Shown piece by piece: positions 43,296 to 51,757 of a stretch of 64,000 nt of DNA. A program made the position numbers and the translations under genes. The stretch is from the NCBI GenBank assembly GCA_001516125.1, contig LOEX01000127.1:1-64000 (forward strand). The letters are read 5' to 3'. The DNA comes from Sphingomonadales bacterium BRH_c42. Its GTDB lineage: Bacteria; Pseudomonadota; Alphaproteobacteria; Sphingomonadales; Sphingomonadaceae. The notes under the pieces are model-generated. The model saw only the letters and a list, made by a program, of their open reading frames with translations, made no database searches and had not been told where the DNA came from. Positions within the stretch are counted from its first letter, which is position 1; every line of letters starts with the position of its first letter.

Positions 43296-43730
43296 ATGGA
43301 AAGTCGATTCCTCGTCACGCGCGCCCTGCCCATGGCGCTGGCAGGTCTTACCGCCTGCACCACTGGTGCTGCGGACCATGGAATGGAACAGGAGTGCCCC
43401 GCCACGCATTGCGTCGCGCTTGGCGAACGGCAGCAGGTCTGGCGCGATCTTGCTATCACCCCGCTCGAGGTGATCGAGGACAGCCGCTGCCCCGCGGATG
43501 TTCAGTGCGTCTGGCAGGGACGTTTCAGACTCAGCGCGCGGCTCGATCTGGGTGATGAGACCATCACCGCGGAAATCGAGAGCGGCAAACCGATGCGCAT
43601 CCACGGGGGCTTCCTGTCTATCGCCGAACTTGCCCCCGCCACGCTCCATCAGGGCAAGCCGCCGCGCGCAAAGGATTATCGCTTCGCCTTCGGTTTCGCG
43701 CCCGATGTGATGAACGAAGTGGCTGAGTGA
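43296..43730 (+). CDS. Small lipoprotein of unknown function
   Basis: 144 residues from ATG 43296. N-terminal signal with lipobox ALAGLTAC (Cys21). The mature part has CPATHCVALGERQQVW and SRCPADVQCVWQGRF, so four Cys that could form two disulfides. The segment VEDSRCPADVQC-type (EVIEDSRCPADVQCVW) is often seen in small exported proteins of proteobacteria. Probably in the outer membrane facing the periplasm. Divergent from thiE; it converges on the aldolase gene with 19 bases between. Confidence 0.72.
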   Translation: MESRFLVTRALPMALAGLTACTTGAADHGMEQECPATHCVALGERQQVWRDLAITPLEVIEDSRCPADVQCVWQGRFRLSARLDLGDETITAEIESGKPMRIHGGFLSIAELAPATLHQGKPPRAKDYRFAFGFAPDVMNEVAE

Positions 43731-43749
43731 GCCGCGCAGTAAGCCGTCC

Positions 43750-44640
43750 TCAACCCGCCATCGAAGCCGCCTGGATCCGGTCGATCGCCGCGCCCAGCAC
43801 CGCATCGAATTCGGCATCGCTCTGGTCCTTGCGCAGATCCTGCAGCAGGCCGCGACTGAAACTGGCGATCATCCCGCAATTGCACGCCAGGTGCGTGCAC
43901 GCATCTTCGGTCGAATATCCGCCTGACAGCGCAACCACGCGCAGCACATTGGGGTGCGCGATCACGGGGGCATAGAGATCGGGCGTAACCGGGATCGACA
44001 GCTTGAGCATAACCTTACGTTCCTCAGGCAGGGCATCGAGGCGCTTCATGATCTCCGCCAGCAAAATTTCCTCGCCCTCGGCGCGGTCGGCGGCGGTGAT
44101 GTCATATTCAGGCTCGAGGATCGGCGTGAGACCGGCATCGGCGATGCGGTTGCCATATGCGAACTGCTGGGCAACCGCGGCCGCGATCCCTCGCGCGTTG
44201 GCCGATTTGATGACCGAGCGCATCTTGGTGCCGAACATTCCGGCGGCGCGTGATTTTTCGATCAGCGCATCGAGCCGGGTCATTTCCTTCATCAGCTGGA
44301 CGCCGTCGGCCTCGTCCTCCAGCCCCTGATCGACCTTGATGAAGGGCACTACCCCACGCGATTTCAGCGCATCGGCGGTTGGCAGGCCATCGACCATGCC
44401 GTCCATGGTCTTTTCGAACAGGATCGCGCCGATCACCTTGCCGCTGGCGAAGCTGGGTGCGGTAATGACCCGCGCGCGCATCGCGTGGATCTGCGCGTAC
44501 ATCGCGTCGTCGCCGCTCCATTCGTCATCGCTCACGCCATATCCGCGCAGCGCCTTGGGGGTCGAACCGCCCGATTGGTCGAGCGCGGCGATGAAGCCTT
44601 CGCCATGGGCGATGCGATCGGTCATTTCCTCGAAATTCAT
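43750..44640 (-). CDS. fda: Fructose-bisphosphate aldolase class I
   Basis: 296 residues, the same length and pattern as Staphylococcus-type class I aldolase: GEGFIAALDQSGGSTPKALRGYG at the start, GAILFEKTMDG, VPFIKVDQGLEDEADGVQLM, FGTKMRSVIK and PILEPEYDI. The Schiff-base Lys lies in VMLKLSIPV, and VVALSGGYST binds phosphate. It interconverts fructose-1,6-bisphosphate and triose phosphates. It is the last of four carbon genes on this strand (tkt, gap, pgk, fda). Confidence 0.95.
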   Translation of the reverse strand: MNFEEMTDRIAHGEGFIAALDQSGGSTPKALRGYGVSDDEWSGDDAMYAQIHAMRARVITAPSFASGKVIGAILFEKTMDGMVDGLPTADALKSRGVVPFIKVDQGLEDEADGVQLMKEMTRLDALIEKSRAAGMFGTKMRSVIKSANARGIAAAVAQQFAYGNRIADAGLTPILEPEYDITAADRAEGEEILLAEIMKRLDALPEERKVMLKLSIPVTPDLYAPVIAHPNVLRVVALSGGYSTEDACTHLACNCGMIASFSRGLLQDLRKDQSDAEFDAVLGAAIDRIQAASMAG

Positions 44641-44730
44641 GCTGCGTCCTGTGCCTGCCGCGTGTTGTGCATACGAATGCCTTGGCGGCCATTAGCCAGC
44701 CATTGAACGCATCGCAACCACCAGATCGGA

Positions 44731-45930
44731 CTATTTCGACAGTGCAGCGACGCCTGGCAGCTCGCGGCCTTCCATCCATTCGAGGAAGGCCCCGCCAGCG
44801 GTCGAAACGTAAGTCATTTCTCCCGCCACTCCGGCCTGGGCGAGCGCTGCGACCGTATCGCCGCCGCCCGCCACAGAAACCAGCGATCCTTCCTGCGTCA
44901 ACGCCGCCGCAATGCGCGCCAATGCCATTGTGGCCGCGTCGAACGGAGGCGTCTCGAATGCACCGAGCGGACCGTTCCACACCAGCGTGCGGCAGGTTTT
45001 GAGCACATCGCCCAGCGTCTCGACCGCCAACGGGCCGATATCGAGGATCATCTCGTCTGCCGCCACCTCGTGCACATTGCAGATGCGCAAGCTCGGCGGG
45101 TTGGCGGCGAATTCCTTAGCCACAACCACGTCATAGGGCAGATGCACCGTGCAACCGGCGCGATCCGCCTCGTCCATGATCCGGTTGACGGTATCGGTCA
45201 GATCATGCTCGCACAGCGACTTGCCAACATTCACGCCGCGCGCCGCGAGGAAGGTATTGGCCATGCCGCCGCCGATGATGAGGTGCTGCACCTTGCCCAC
45301 CAGATTTTCGAGCACGGCCAGCTTGGTCGAAACCTTGGCCCCGCCCACCACCGCTGCCACCGGCTTCTGCGGATTGCCCAGCGCGGCGTCGAGCGCGGTC
45401 AGTTCCGCCTCCATTGCGCGCCCGGCATAGGCGGGGAGCAGATGCGCCAGCCCTTCGGTGGTGGCATGGGCGCGGTGCGCGGCGGAGAAGGCATCGTTGA
45501 CATAGAAATCGCCGAGCGCCGCGATCGATGCGGCGAACTGCGGATCGTTCGCCTCTTCGCCCGGCCAGAAGCGGACATTGTCCATCAGCCCGATATCGCC
45601 ATTGCCCAGAATGCCGATCGCCTGCTGCGCCACCGGTCCTGCGACTTCGGGGATGAACATGATTTCCTTGCCCAGCACCCGTTCGACATCGCCCTGCACC
45701 ATGCTGGTCGAAAGCACCGAGCTGCGCTGCCCCTTGGGCCTTCCGAAATGCGCGAGCAGCAGCACCTTGGCGCCCTTGCCGGTCAGTTCGAGGATCGTCG
45801 GCCTGGCCGCTTCGACCCGGGTGACGTCGCTGGCCGAGCCTTCATGCATCGGCAGGTTGAGATCGACCCGGACCAGCGCAACCTTGCCGGTAATGTCGCC
45901 AAGATCGTCGAGTGTCTTGAACTTGGTCAT
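44731..45930 (-). CDS. pgk: Phosphoglycerate kinase
   Basis: 399 residues. ATG 45930 is preferred to ATG 45936 because GGAG is six bases before the former but touches the latter. Landmarks: VALVRVDLNLPMHEG, LAHFGRPKG, FWPGEEAND, FYVNDAFSAAHRAHATTEG, AVVGGAKVSTKLAVLENL and the nucleotide loop SVAGGGDTVAAL. It makes ATP from 1,3-bisphosphoglycerate. It lies between gap and fda; a palindromic intergenic element separates it from gap. Confidence 0.97.
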   Translation of the reverse strand: MTKFKTLDDLGDITGKVALVRVDLNLPMHEGSASDVTRVEAARPTILELTGKGAKVLLLAHFGRPKGQRSSVLSTSMVQGDVERVLGKEIMFIPEVAGPVAQQAIGILGNGDIGLMDNVRFWPGEEANDPQFAASIAALGDFYVNDAFSAAHRAHATTEGLAHLLPAYAGRAMEAELTALDAALGNPQKPVAAVVGGAKVSTKLAVLENLVGKVQHLIIGGGMANTFLAARGVNVGKSLCEHDLTDTVNRIMDEADRAGCTVHLPYDVVVAKEFAANPPSLRICNVHEVAADEMILDIGPLAVETLGDVLKTCRTLVWNGPLGAFETPPFDAATMALARIAAALTQEGSLVSVAGGGDTVAALAQAGVAGEMTYVSTAGGAFLEWMEGRELPGVAALSK

Positions 45931-45944
45931 TTGCATCTCCGTTG

Positions 45945-46071
45945 CCTCCCCGGAACGGGGAGGTGGCTGCCGCCGCAGGCGGCTGACGGAGGGGACTCGG
46001 AATCGGGTGTCACGTCTTCGCCCGACTCCCCTCCACCACCTTCGGTGGTCCCCCTCCCCGTTCCGGGGAGG
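45945..46071. repeat. 127-bp palindromic intergenic element between gap and pgk
   Basis: The ends are CCTCCCCGGAACGGGGAGG (45945-45963) and CCTCCCCGTTCCGGGGAGG (46053-46071), exact reverse complements, each able to fold into its own hairpin. Inside lie two further hairpins, GCCGCC-GCA-GGCGGC and CCACC-TTC-GGTGG, and GGAGGGGA / TCCCCTCC pairing. The whole element can fold as one long cruciform. It fills almost all of the gap-pgk spacer. It resembles the paired-arm element at 52645-52756. Likely a REP/MITE-type repeat of this lineage. Confidence 0.8.
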
Positions 46072-46077
46072 ATTGGC

Positions 46078-47085
46078 TCACAGTAATCCTGCCATGACCT
46101 TGGCAGTGTCGATCATCCGGTTGGAGAAGCCCCATTCGTTGTCATACCATGACACAACGCGCGCCAGCTTGCCTTCCATCACCGATGTCTCGAGACTGTC
46201 CACGGTCGAGCTGGCCGGCTGGTGGTTGAAGTCTGCGCTGACCAGCGGCTGTTCTGTAAAGTCGAGCACACCCTTCATCGCCCCTTCCGCCGCCGCCTTG
46301 AGCGCAGCGTTGATTTCTTCCGCGCTGGTATCGCGGCCAGGCGTGAAAACCAGATCGATCAGCGAAACGTTGGGCGTGGGCACGCGCACCGATGAACCAT
46401 CGAGCTTGCCCTTGAGTTCCGGCAGCACCAGACCAACCGCGCGCGCGGCCCCGGTGGTGGTGGGGATCATGTTGGAGGCACCCGCACGCGCACGGCGCGG
46501 ATCACTGTGCATCTGGTCGAGGATGCGCTGATCGTTGGTGTAGCTGTGAATCGTGGTCATGAAACCGCGTTCGATGCCAACCGTATCGTTGAGCACTTTG
46601 GCCACCGGAGCGAGGCAGTTGGTGGTGCAACTGGCGTTGGAGACGATCAGATCGTCAGCAGTCAGCGTATCGTGGTTGACCCCGAAAACCACGGTTCTGG
46701 AAACGCCGGTTGCGGGGGCGGAGATCAGCACTCGTTTCGCACCAGCGGCCAGATGCGGGCGGCTCGCTTCGTCCGACTGGAAGAAGCCGGTGCATTCGAG
46801 CACGATGTCGATGCCCTGTGCGGCGTGCGGCAGGTTGCCCGGATCGCGCTCGGAAGTAACGGCGATTTCACGGCCATCGACCACCATCACGCCGTCGCGC
46901 GCCTCGACTTTGCCAGGGTAGCGGCCATGCGTGCTGTCATACTGGAACAGCAGTGCATTGGCCTTCGTATCGGCCAGGTCGTTGATCGAGACGAGCTCGA
47001 AATCGTCGTCATTGCGTTCGAGGATCGCCCGCGCGACGAGCCGCCCAATACGCCCGAATCCGTTGATCGCTACCCTTGTCGCCAT
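46078..47085 (-). CDS. gap: Glyceraldehyde-3-phosphate dehydrogenase, type I
   Basis: 335 residues. NAD site VAINGFGRIGRLVARAIL; catalytic Cys in VSNASCTTNCLAPVAKV; His in TIHSYTNDQ; phosphate-binding GAARAVGLVLPELKGKL; C-terminal WYDNEWGFSNRMIDTAKVM. It is preceded by tkt on the same strand (15 bases) and followed by pgk after the palindromic element. The order tkt-gap-pgk-fda points to a transcription unit used in glycolysis and gluconeogenesis. Confidence 0.97.
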   Translation of the reverse strand: MATRVAINGFGRIGRLVARAILERNDDDFELVSINDLADTKANALLFQYDSTHGRYPGKVEARDGVMVVDGREIAVTSERDPGNLPHAAQGIDIVLECTGFFQSDEASRPHLAAGAKRVLISAPATGVSRTVVFGVNHDTLTADDLIVSNASCTTNCLAPVAKVLNDTVGIERGFMTTIHSYTNDQRILDQMHSDPRRARAGASNMIPTTTGAARAVGLVLPELKGKLDGSSVRVPTPNVSLIDLVFTPGRDTSAEEINAALKAAAEGAMKGVLDFTEQPLVSADFNHQPASSTVDSLETSVMEGKLARVVSWYDNEWGFSNRMIDTAKVMAGLL

Positions 47086-47100
47086 GAAAGGAACTCCTGC

Positions 47101-49080
47101 TTAGCTCTTGAGTTTATTGATAATCTGCGGAACAATCGCTTCCGCAGTCAGTCCGAACTTCTCGAACAATTCCTCCGCCGGGGCCGATGCGCCAAAGCGG
47201 TCGATACCGATATTGATCCCGTCTGTGCCGGTATAGCGTTCCCAGCCGAATGTAGTGCCCGCTTCTATCGAAACCTTGAGCGCTTCGGCAGGGAATACGT
47301 CTGCACGATACGCCGCATCCTGCCCGTCGAACAGTTCGGTGCAGACCATCGATACGACATCGGCGCCGATCCCCTGCGCTTCGAGCGCGGCCGCACAATC
47401 GAGAGCCAGATGCACTTCCGACCCGGTGGCAACCAGCACCACCATGCGTGCCGCCTCGGCGGATTTGAGGCGATAGCCACCGCGCGCGCACAGCAGCTCT
47501 CCACTGGCATCCAGCCGCACCTGCGGCAGGTTCTGGCGGCTGAGCGCCAGCACCGTCGGCCGATCCGCTTGCTTCAGCGCAAGCGCCCAGCATTCGGCAG
47601 TCTCGACCACATCGGCGGGGCGCATCACCAGCAAATTGGGCATGGCGCGCAGCGAGGCGAGATGCTCGATCGGCTGATGCGTCGGGCCATCCTCTCCCAG
47701 CCCGATCGAATCGTGCGTCATGACATAGATCACGCGGGTCCGTTGCAAGGCCGAGAGGCGGATCGCGCCGCGCGCATAATCGGTAAAAACCAGGAATGTG
47801 CCGCCATAGGGGATCACCCCGCCGTGCAGCGCCATGCCGTTCATCGCCGCCGACATGCCGAACTCGCGGATGCCCCAATAGACATAGCGTCCGCCGTAAT
47901 TGCCCGCAGTGAAGGCCTCGATCCCGCCCGCCTTGGTATTGTTCGATCCGGTGAGATCGGCGCTGCCGCCGATCATCTCGGGCAGCAGCGGGTTGATCTC
48001 GGCCAGCGCCATTTCACTGGCCTTGCGGGTGGCGACCTTCTGCGGATTGGCGATCAGGGCGGCGATATAGCGCTGCATCGCACCGCCTTCAGGCAATTCG
48101 CCGTGCATCCGCCGCTCGAACTCTTCCCTGTGCGAAGATACCGCAAGCGAGGCATTCCATGCCGCATGCGCCTCGCCGCCAGCCACGCCAGTTGCGCGCC
48201 AGTCAGCCGCAATGTCCGCGGGAATCACGAACGGTTCGTGCGGCCAGCCCAGCTCAACGCGCGCGGCGGCGACTTCATCGGCCCCCAGCGCCGCGCCATG
48301 CGTGGCCGAGGTGCCCTGCTTGTTTGGCGCGCCCTTGCCGATCACCGTCCGGCAAGCGATCAGCGATGGCCGGGCGTCAGCCACGGCTTCCGCCATGGCG
48401 CGGTCGATATCGGCAAAATCATGCCCGTCGCACTGCGTCACATGCCAGCCAGCGGCGGCAAAGCGCGCCTTGACGTCCTCGCTCGAAGACAGGCTCAGCG
48501 CGCCGTCTATGGTGATCCTGTTATCGTCCCACAGCACGGTCATGCGGCCCAGCTTGAGGTGCCCGGCCAGCCCGATCGATTCGTGATTGACGCCTTCCAT
48601 CAGGCAGCCATCGCCCGCGATCACCCACGTCCGGTGATCGACCAGATCGTCGCCGAATACAGCGTTCAGATGCCGCTCCGCCATGGCCATGCCCACTGCC
48701 ATCGCCAGTCCCTGCCCCAGCGGGCCGGTGGTGCATTCGACGCCTTCGAGCAGGAAGTTCTCGGGGTGTCCGGCGCATGGGCTGCCCAGCTGGCGGAAAT
48801 TGCGGATGTCATCGATGGTCGGCGCGGCATAGCCGGTCAGGTGCAGCAGGCTGTAGATCAGCATCGAACCATGCCCGGCTGACAGCACGAAACGGTCGCG
48901 ATCGGCCCATTTGGGCGCAGCAGGATCGAACTTGAGATATTTCGACCACAGCACAGTCGCCACATCGGCCATGCCCATGGGCATGCCGGGATGCCCCGAA
49001 TTGGCGGCCTGCACCGCGTCCATCGACAGCGCGCGGATGGCATTGGCCATAGGCCGGAGGCGGGCGGGATCGATGGTCAT
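47101..49080 (-). CDS. tkt: Transketolase
   Basis: 659 residues from ATG 49080; the open frame runs 61 codons further upstream without similarity. MANAIRALSMDAVQAANSGHPGMPMGMAD is the family start. The thiamine diphosphate motif is GDGCLMEGVNHESIGLAGHL ending in WDDNRITIDG. GHDFADIDRAM, FLVFTDYARGAIRLSALQ and HDSIGLGEDGPTHQPIEHL with the catalytic Glu/His follow. It exchanges two-carbon units in the pentose phosphate pathway. First gene of the tkt-gap-pgk-fda group; 15 bases to gap. Confidence 0.97.
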   Translation of the reverse strand: MTIDPARLRPMANAIRALSMDAVQAANSGHPGMPMGMADVATVLWSKYLKFDPAAPKWADRDRFVLSAGHGSMLIYSLLHLTGYAAPTIDDIRNFRQLGSPCAGHPENFLLEGVECTTGPLGQGLAMAVGMAMAERHLNAVFGDDLVDHRTWVIAGDGCLMEGVNHESIGLAGHLKLGRMTVLWDDNRITIDGALSLSSSEDVKARFAAAGWHVTQCDGHDFADIDRAMAEAVADARPSLIACRTVIGKGAPNKQGTSATHGAALGADEVAAARVELGWPHEPFVIPADIAADWRATGVAGGEAHAAWNASLAVSSHREEFERRMHGELPEGGAMQRYIAALIANPQKVATRKASEMALAEINPLLPEMIGGSADLTGSNNTKAGGIEAFTAGNYGGRYVYWGIREFGMSAAMNGMALHGGVIPYGGTFLVFTDYARGAIRLSALQRTRVIYVMTHDSIGLGEDGPTHQPIEHLASLRAMPNLLVMRPADVVETAECWALALKQADRPTVLALSRQNLPQVRLDASGELLCARGGYRLKSAEAARMVVLVATGSEVHLALDCAAALEAQGIGADVVSMVCTELFDGQDAAYRADVFPAEALKVSIEAGTTFGWERYTGTDGINIGIDRFGASAPAEELFEKFGLTAEAIVPQIINKLKS

Positions 49081-49324
49081 GCGATCGGGCTCCTGAACTT
49101 GGGGCGAGCCGACATTCGCATTGATCTGGCCCGGCGCGGCGATTCGCCGCGCGCGCAGCCTTTGCGCATAGGCAACTGCGAGGTCAAGCGGCGTGCTTTC
49201 CGCATCCCCGCCCCATCCTCGCCACACCCCCGCCGCATCCCGGTCTTGCCTCACTGAGGGCACTTATCAACAGCCTGCGGCAAGGCTTTGCGCGCGTGCG
49301 CAATTCTTGGTAAATTGCCACCGT

Positions 49325-49510
49325 ATGGAGGGACCACGGATCAGCAGTGCCATGAGGCGGATCGAAGCCGCGCTGGCGCGGATCGACCGGTCTGCCGACC
49401 TGCTGACAGCGGCTGAGCGTCCGGTTGACCTGGATACATCGGATTTGCGCGAGGAAGTGGCAGGGACCTTGCGTGATCTCGATGCACTCATCGAAAGCCT
49501 TGAGCGATGA
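49325..49510 (+). CDS. Small helical protein upstream of zapA (ZauP-like by position)
   Basis: 61 residues from ATG 49325; ATG 49352 is an alternative start with 52 residues. It is almost entirely amphipathic helix (RRIEAALARIDRSADLLTAA, EEVAGTLRDLDALIESLER) and likely forms a coiled coil. It overlaps zapA by four bases (ATGA at 49507). In Caulobacter the gene directly upstream of zapA encodes ZauP, a coiled-coil partner of ZapA. Position and character fit that role, but similarity has not been tested. The open frame extends back to 49193 without support. Confidence 0.68.
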   Translation: MEGPRISSAMRRIEAALARIDRSADLLTAAERPVDLDTSDLREEVAGTLRDLDALIESLER

Positions 49511-49821
49511 GCGAGATCGACCTTTGCGTTGGCGGCAGGAATTACCTGGTGGCCTGCGGGCCAGGGGAAGAAGCACGGCTGATGCAGCTGGCCGGGATGG
49601 TCGATGCCAAATTGCGGGCGATGAGCGGAAATCTTTCAGCGCAGGATTCGCAGAATCTGCTGTTTGCCGCGCTGCTGCTGGCCGATGAACTGGACGAGGC
49701 GCGTAGCGGCAGCGGTACGTCACGCATCAGCGACGACACGCTTGCACCACAGCTCGAGCTTCTGTCCGAAGCGCTGGAAAATTGTGCGAGCAAGCTTGAG
49801 AGTAAGCTTGCGCGCGCCTAG
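49507..49821 (+). CDS. zapA: Cell division protein ZapA
   Basis: 104 residues. The N-terminal half, IDLCVGGRNYLVACGPGEEARLMQLAGMVDAKL, is the ZapA globular domain. The middle LLFAALLLADELDEAR and the tail form the coiled coil of the tetramer. It bundles FtsZ filaments at midcell. It is translationally coupled to the small upstream gene and is followed by 6S RNA and the formyl-THF ligase, a gene order conserved across proteobacteria. Confidence 0.92.
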   Translation: MSEIDLCVGGRNYLVACGPGEEARLMQLAGMVDAKLRAMSGNLSAQDSQNLLFAALLLADELDEARSGSGTSRISDDTLAPQLELLSEALENCASKLESKLARA

Positions 49822-49869
49822 ATAGGGCGTGGCGGGACTGCCCGGCACGAGCCGTTTGAATATCCCTGA

Positions 49870-50035
49870 GGCTATAAGCAATCCTTGGGAGCTGTCCCTG
49901 CTCCGGCTTGCGGGTTCGTCCCGGAACCGGGGTACACGGTGCCCACCTGACGTTGAGGCGTCAGAGGATTTCTCAGGCAACCGACCCATGGTGGTTCCGC
50001 TACATTACAACAGGTTCGGGATTACGACAGACTCG
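49870..50035 (+). ncRNA. ssrS: 6S RNA (approximate ends)
   Basis: Lies between zapA and the 5-formyltetrahydrofolate cyclo-ligase gene, the classical place of ssrS. The sequence is rich in long interrupted pairings: GTTCGTCCCGGAACCGGGG near the 5' side, TGACGTTGAGGCGTCA and GGTGGTTCCGC near the 3' side, consistent with one long stem and an open centre that imitates a promoter. 6S RNA binds sigma-70 RNA polymerase in stationary phase. Ends are estimated from folding by eye and may be off by 10-15 bases. Confidence 0.75.
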
Positions 50036-50047
50036 GGTGTCACTCCC

Positions 50048-50074
50048 GTTCGTCCTGAGCCTGTCGAAGGACGT
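50048..50074. repeat. REP-like hairpin
   Basis: CGTCCTGAGCCTGTCGAAGGACG (about 50051-50073) has complementary ends CGTCCT and AGGACG. This type of short palindrome (GTCCTGAGCCTGTCGAAGGAC) is a very common dispersed repeat in sphingomonads. It lies between 6S RNA and the ligase gene. Confidence 0.7.
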
Positions 50075-50128
50075 AAACGCTTGCCTTTCGCGGTTGGGCA
50101 GGCTCATCGCGAACAGACGGGGGTACGA

Positions 50129-50713
50129 ATGGATTCAAATGCGGAGCAGAAGCACGCCCTGCGCAGGCAGCTGAGAGCAAGGCGGCGCGAGCATGTGCTC
50201 GACCTGCCTGAAAGCATACACGGCCTGCTGTTCCGCCGCCCGCCCGCCCCGCTGCTCGATTTGATCCCCCGCGATGCCGTGATCGGTCTCTATCACGCAA
50301 CCCCGTTCGAAGCGCCCGCATCGGCTTATGCGGCTTTCTTTGCCGAGGCGGGGCACACCATTGCCCTGCCCTATTTTCTGGACCGGCATTCGGCGATGCG
50401 CTTTCGCCTGCACAAGGATCCCCTTGGCGCGAGCGATCTGGAGCCCGGCCCCTACGGCATGATGCAACCTGCTGCCAAAGCCGCAGTGGTTGTTCCTGAC
50501 GTCCTGTTCGTGCCGCTCATCAGCTTCACTGCCGACGGCAGGCGGCTGGGCCAGGGCGGCGGCCACTATGACCGCTGGCTGGCCGAACATCCGGCCGCGC
50601 GCGCAATCGGGCTGGCATGGGATGTGCAGCTGTGCGAGGACTTGCCGCATGAAGCGCATGACATCCGGCTTGACGCCATCGTCACCCCAACCTGCCTTTA
50701 CGGTCCGTTTTGA
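50129..50713 (+). CDS. 5-formyltetrahydrofolate cyclo-ligase
   Basis: 194 residues from ATG 50129; the frame is open back to 49829 but that part covers 6S RNA. Family blocks: KHALRRQLRARRREHV (ATP and folate), LPYFLDRHSAMRFRLH, the loop DVLFVPLISFTADGRRLGQG and GGHYDRWL. It converts 5-formyl-THF to methenyl-THF with ATP. The position after zapA and ssrS matches fau/ygfA of other proteobacteria. Its stop overlaps the DUF2842 start by one base (TGATG). Confidence 0.92.
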   Translation: MDSNAEQKHALRRQLRARRREHVLDLPESIHGLLFRRPPAPLLDLIPRDAVIGLYHATPFEAPASAYAAFFAEAGHTIALPYFLDRHSAMRFRLHKDPLGASDLEPGPYGMMQPAAKAAVVVPDVLFVPLISFTADGRRLGQGGGHYDRWLAEHPAARAIGLAWDVQLCEDLPHEAHDIRLDAIVTPTCLYGPF

Positions 50714-50949
50714 TGCGTGAGGAACCCACCTGGCGGATACCGTTTGGCGTGCTGGGTCTGCTCGCCGGGCTGACTGTTTATGGGGTACTGGTTGTGGACT
50801 ATGTCTCGCCGTGGATCGCGCATTGGCCTGGCCTGGCGCAAGCGGCGGTATATCTGGTGCTGGGCGTGGTGTGGCTATTGCCGCTGCGGCGCTTCCTGAT
50901 CTGGATGGAAACCGGGCGCTGGAGCGCGCCGGGAGCCGACGAAGCCTGA
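50713..50949 (+). CDS. DUF2842 family membrane protein
   Basis: 78 residues from ATG 50713. Two membrane helices (about 9-30 and 41-60) with the short N-terminus TWRIPFGVLGLLAGLTVYG and the end LLPLRRFLIWMETGRW, the DUF2842 pattern found in alphaproteobacteria. Inner membrane; function unknown. It overlaps the stop of the cyclo-ligase by one base, so it is the last gene of the zapA group. Confidence 0.85.
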   Translation: MREEPTWRIPFGVLGLLAGLTVYGVLVVDYVSPWIAHWPGLAQAAVYLVLGVVWLLPLRRFLIWMETGRWSAPGADEA

Positions 50950-50974
50950 GTTCGACTTCATGAAATGTCCCAAG

Positions 50975-51051
50975 TGGCGCGAGTGACGGGGCTCGAACCC
51001 GCGACCTCCGGCGTGACAGGCCGGCACTCTAACCAACTGAGCTACACCCGC
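50975..51051 (-). tRNA. tRNA-Asp (GTC)
   Basis: 77 bases with encoded CCA. Acceptor GCGGGTG / CACTCGC (one G-T pair); D arm AGCTCAGTTGGTTAGAGT; anticodon arm CCGGC-CTGTCAC-GCCGG, giving GTC; T arm GGGTTCGAGCCCC. Downstream 50950-50974 is short and unremarkable. Confidence 0.97.
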
Positions 51052-51151
51052 GCATTTCTTGCGGTGCACCGCTTGGGAGCAGCGCCACTAAGCCCTGGGG
51101 CGGAGGCTGTCAACGGACAATAACACCGCGCTGACGGTGCCTGAACCGACC

Positions 51152-51739
51152 TCAGCAATTTTCATATTTCCAGTTCCGCCGCTTGCCCTCAGCAAGCCAT
51201 TCTATCGCCTGCGCGATGCGCCTGGCGCGGGTCTCCTCACGCTTTGCTTCGACGATCCATTCGAGATATTCGCGCCGCTGCGAAGGCGAGAATGCATCAA
51301 ATGTCGTGCTGGCATCTGGACTTGCTTCAAGCGCCGCTACGAAATCTGCGGGCACGGGAATTTCCGGTTTTGCCTTGCTCGATGGACTGCGCGGTTTCAG
51401 CGCCGTTCCCGTCTCATCGATCCTGGCAACCGCCCGTGTCAGCCCGGCGGCCATTTCGCCATCGGGCGGCAAATCCCCAAGGTTCCTGAGCTTGCCGAAT
51501 TGACCCATCGCCTCGACCACGCGGCCCTCACCATGAATCACAAAACTGGCATGAGCTTTGAACGCGGCCATTCCGGCAACATTCTTCCCCTTGTAGAGGA
51601 AGTGAGGCATCCCCCATTTCATCGCCTCAACCGCGTCGGGAATGGCCGAGTGGGCCAGCTCGCGCAGATGTGCGAGGATCGACTGCGCAAAAGGCGCAGC
51701 CCTGGAGATGTATTCGTCTACGCGCGGATCGCGGCTCAT
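51152..51739 (-). CDS. YdeI/OmpD-associated protein with DUF1801 domain
   Basis: 195 residues. The N-terminal part (FAQSILAHLRELAHSAIPDA, EAMKWGMPHFLYKGKNV) is a DUF1801 domain. The C-terminal part (FDAFSPSQRREYLEWIVEAK, then RRIAQAIEWLAEGKRRNWKY) is the OmpdA helix. Together they are the usual YdeI form. Cytoplasmic; biochemical role unknown, though some relatives are linked to stress or iron. The start is ATG 51739. It lies 18 bases beyond the stop of the E2 gene. Confidence 0.88.
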   Translation of the reverse strand: MSRDPRVDEYISRAAPFAQSILAHLRELAHSAIPDAVEAMKWGMPHFLYKGKNVAGMAAFKAHASFVIHGEGRVVEAMGQFGKLRNLGDLPPDGEMAAGLTRAVARIDETGTALKPRSPSSKAKPEIPVPADFVAALEASPDASTTFDAFSPSQRREYLEWIVEAKREETRARRIAQAIEWLAEGKRRNWKYENC

Positions 51740-51757
51740 GCCGTGATCCTAACCCAA

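Noticed and set aside
46507-48882. 791-codon plus-strand open frame
   Set aside because: Antisense to gap and tkt; the translation is His/Arg/Gly-rich with no domain.
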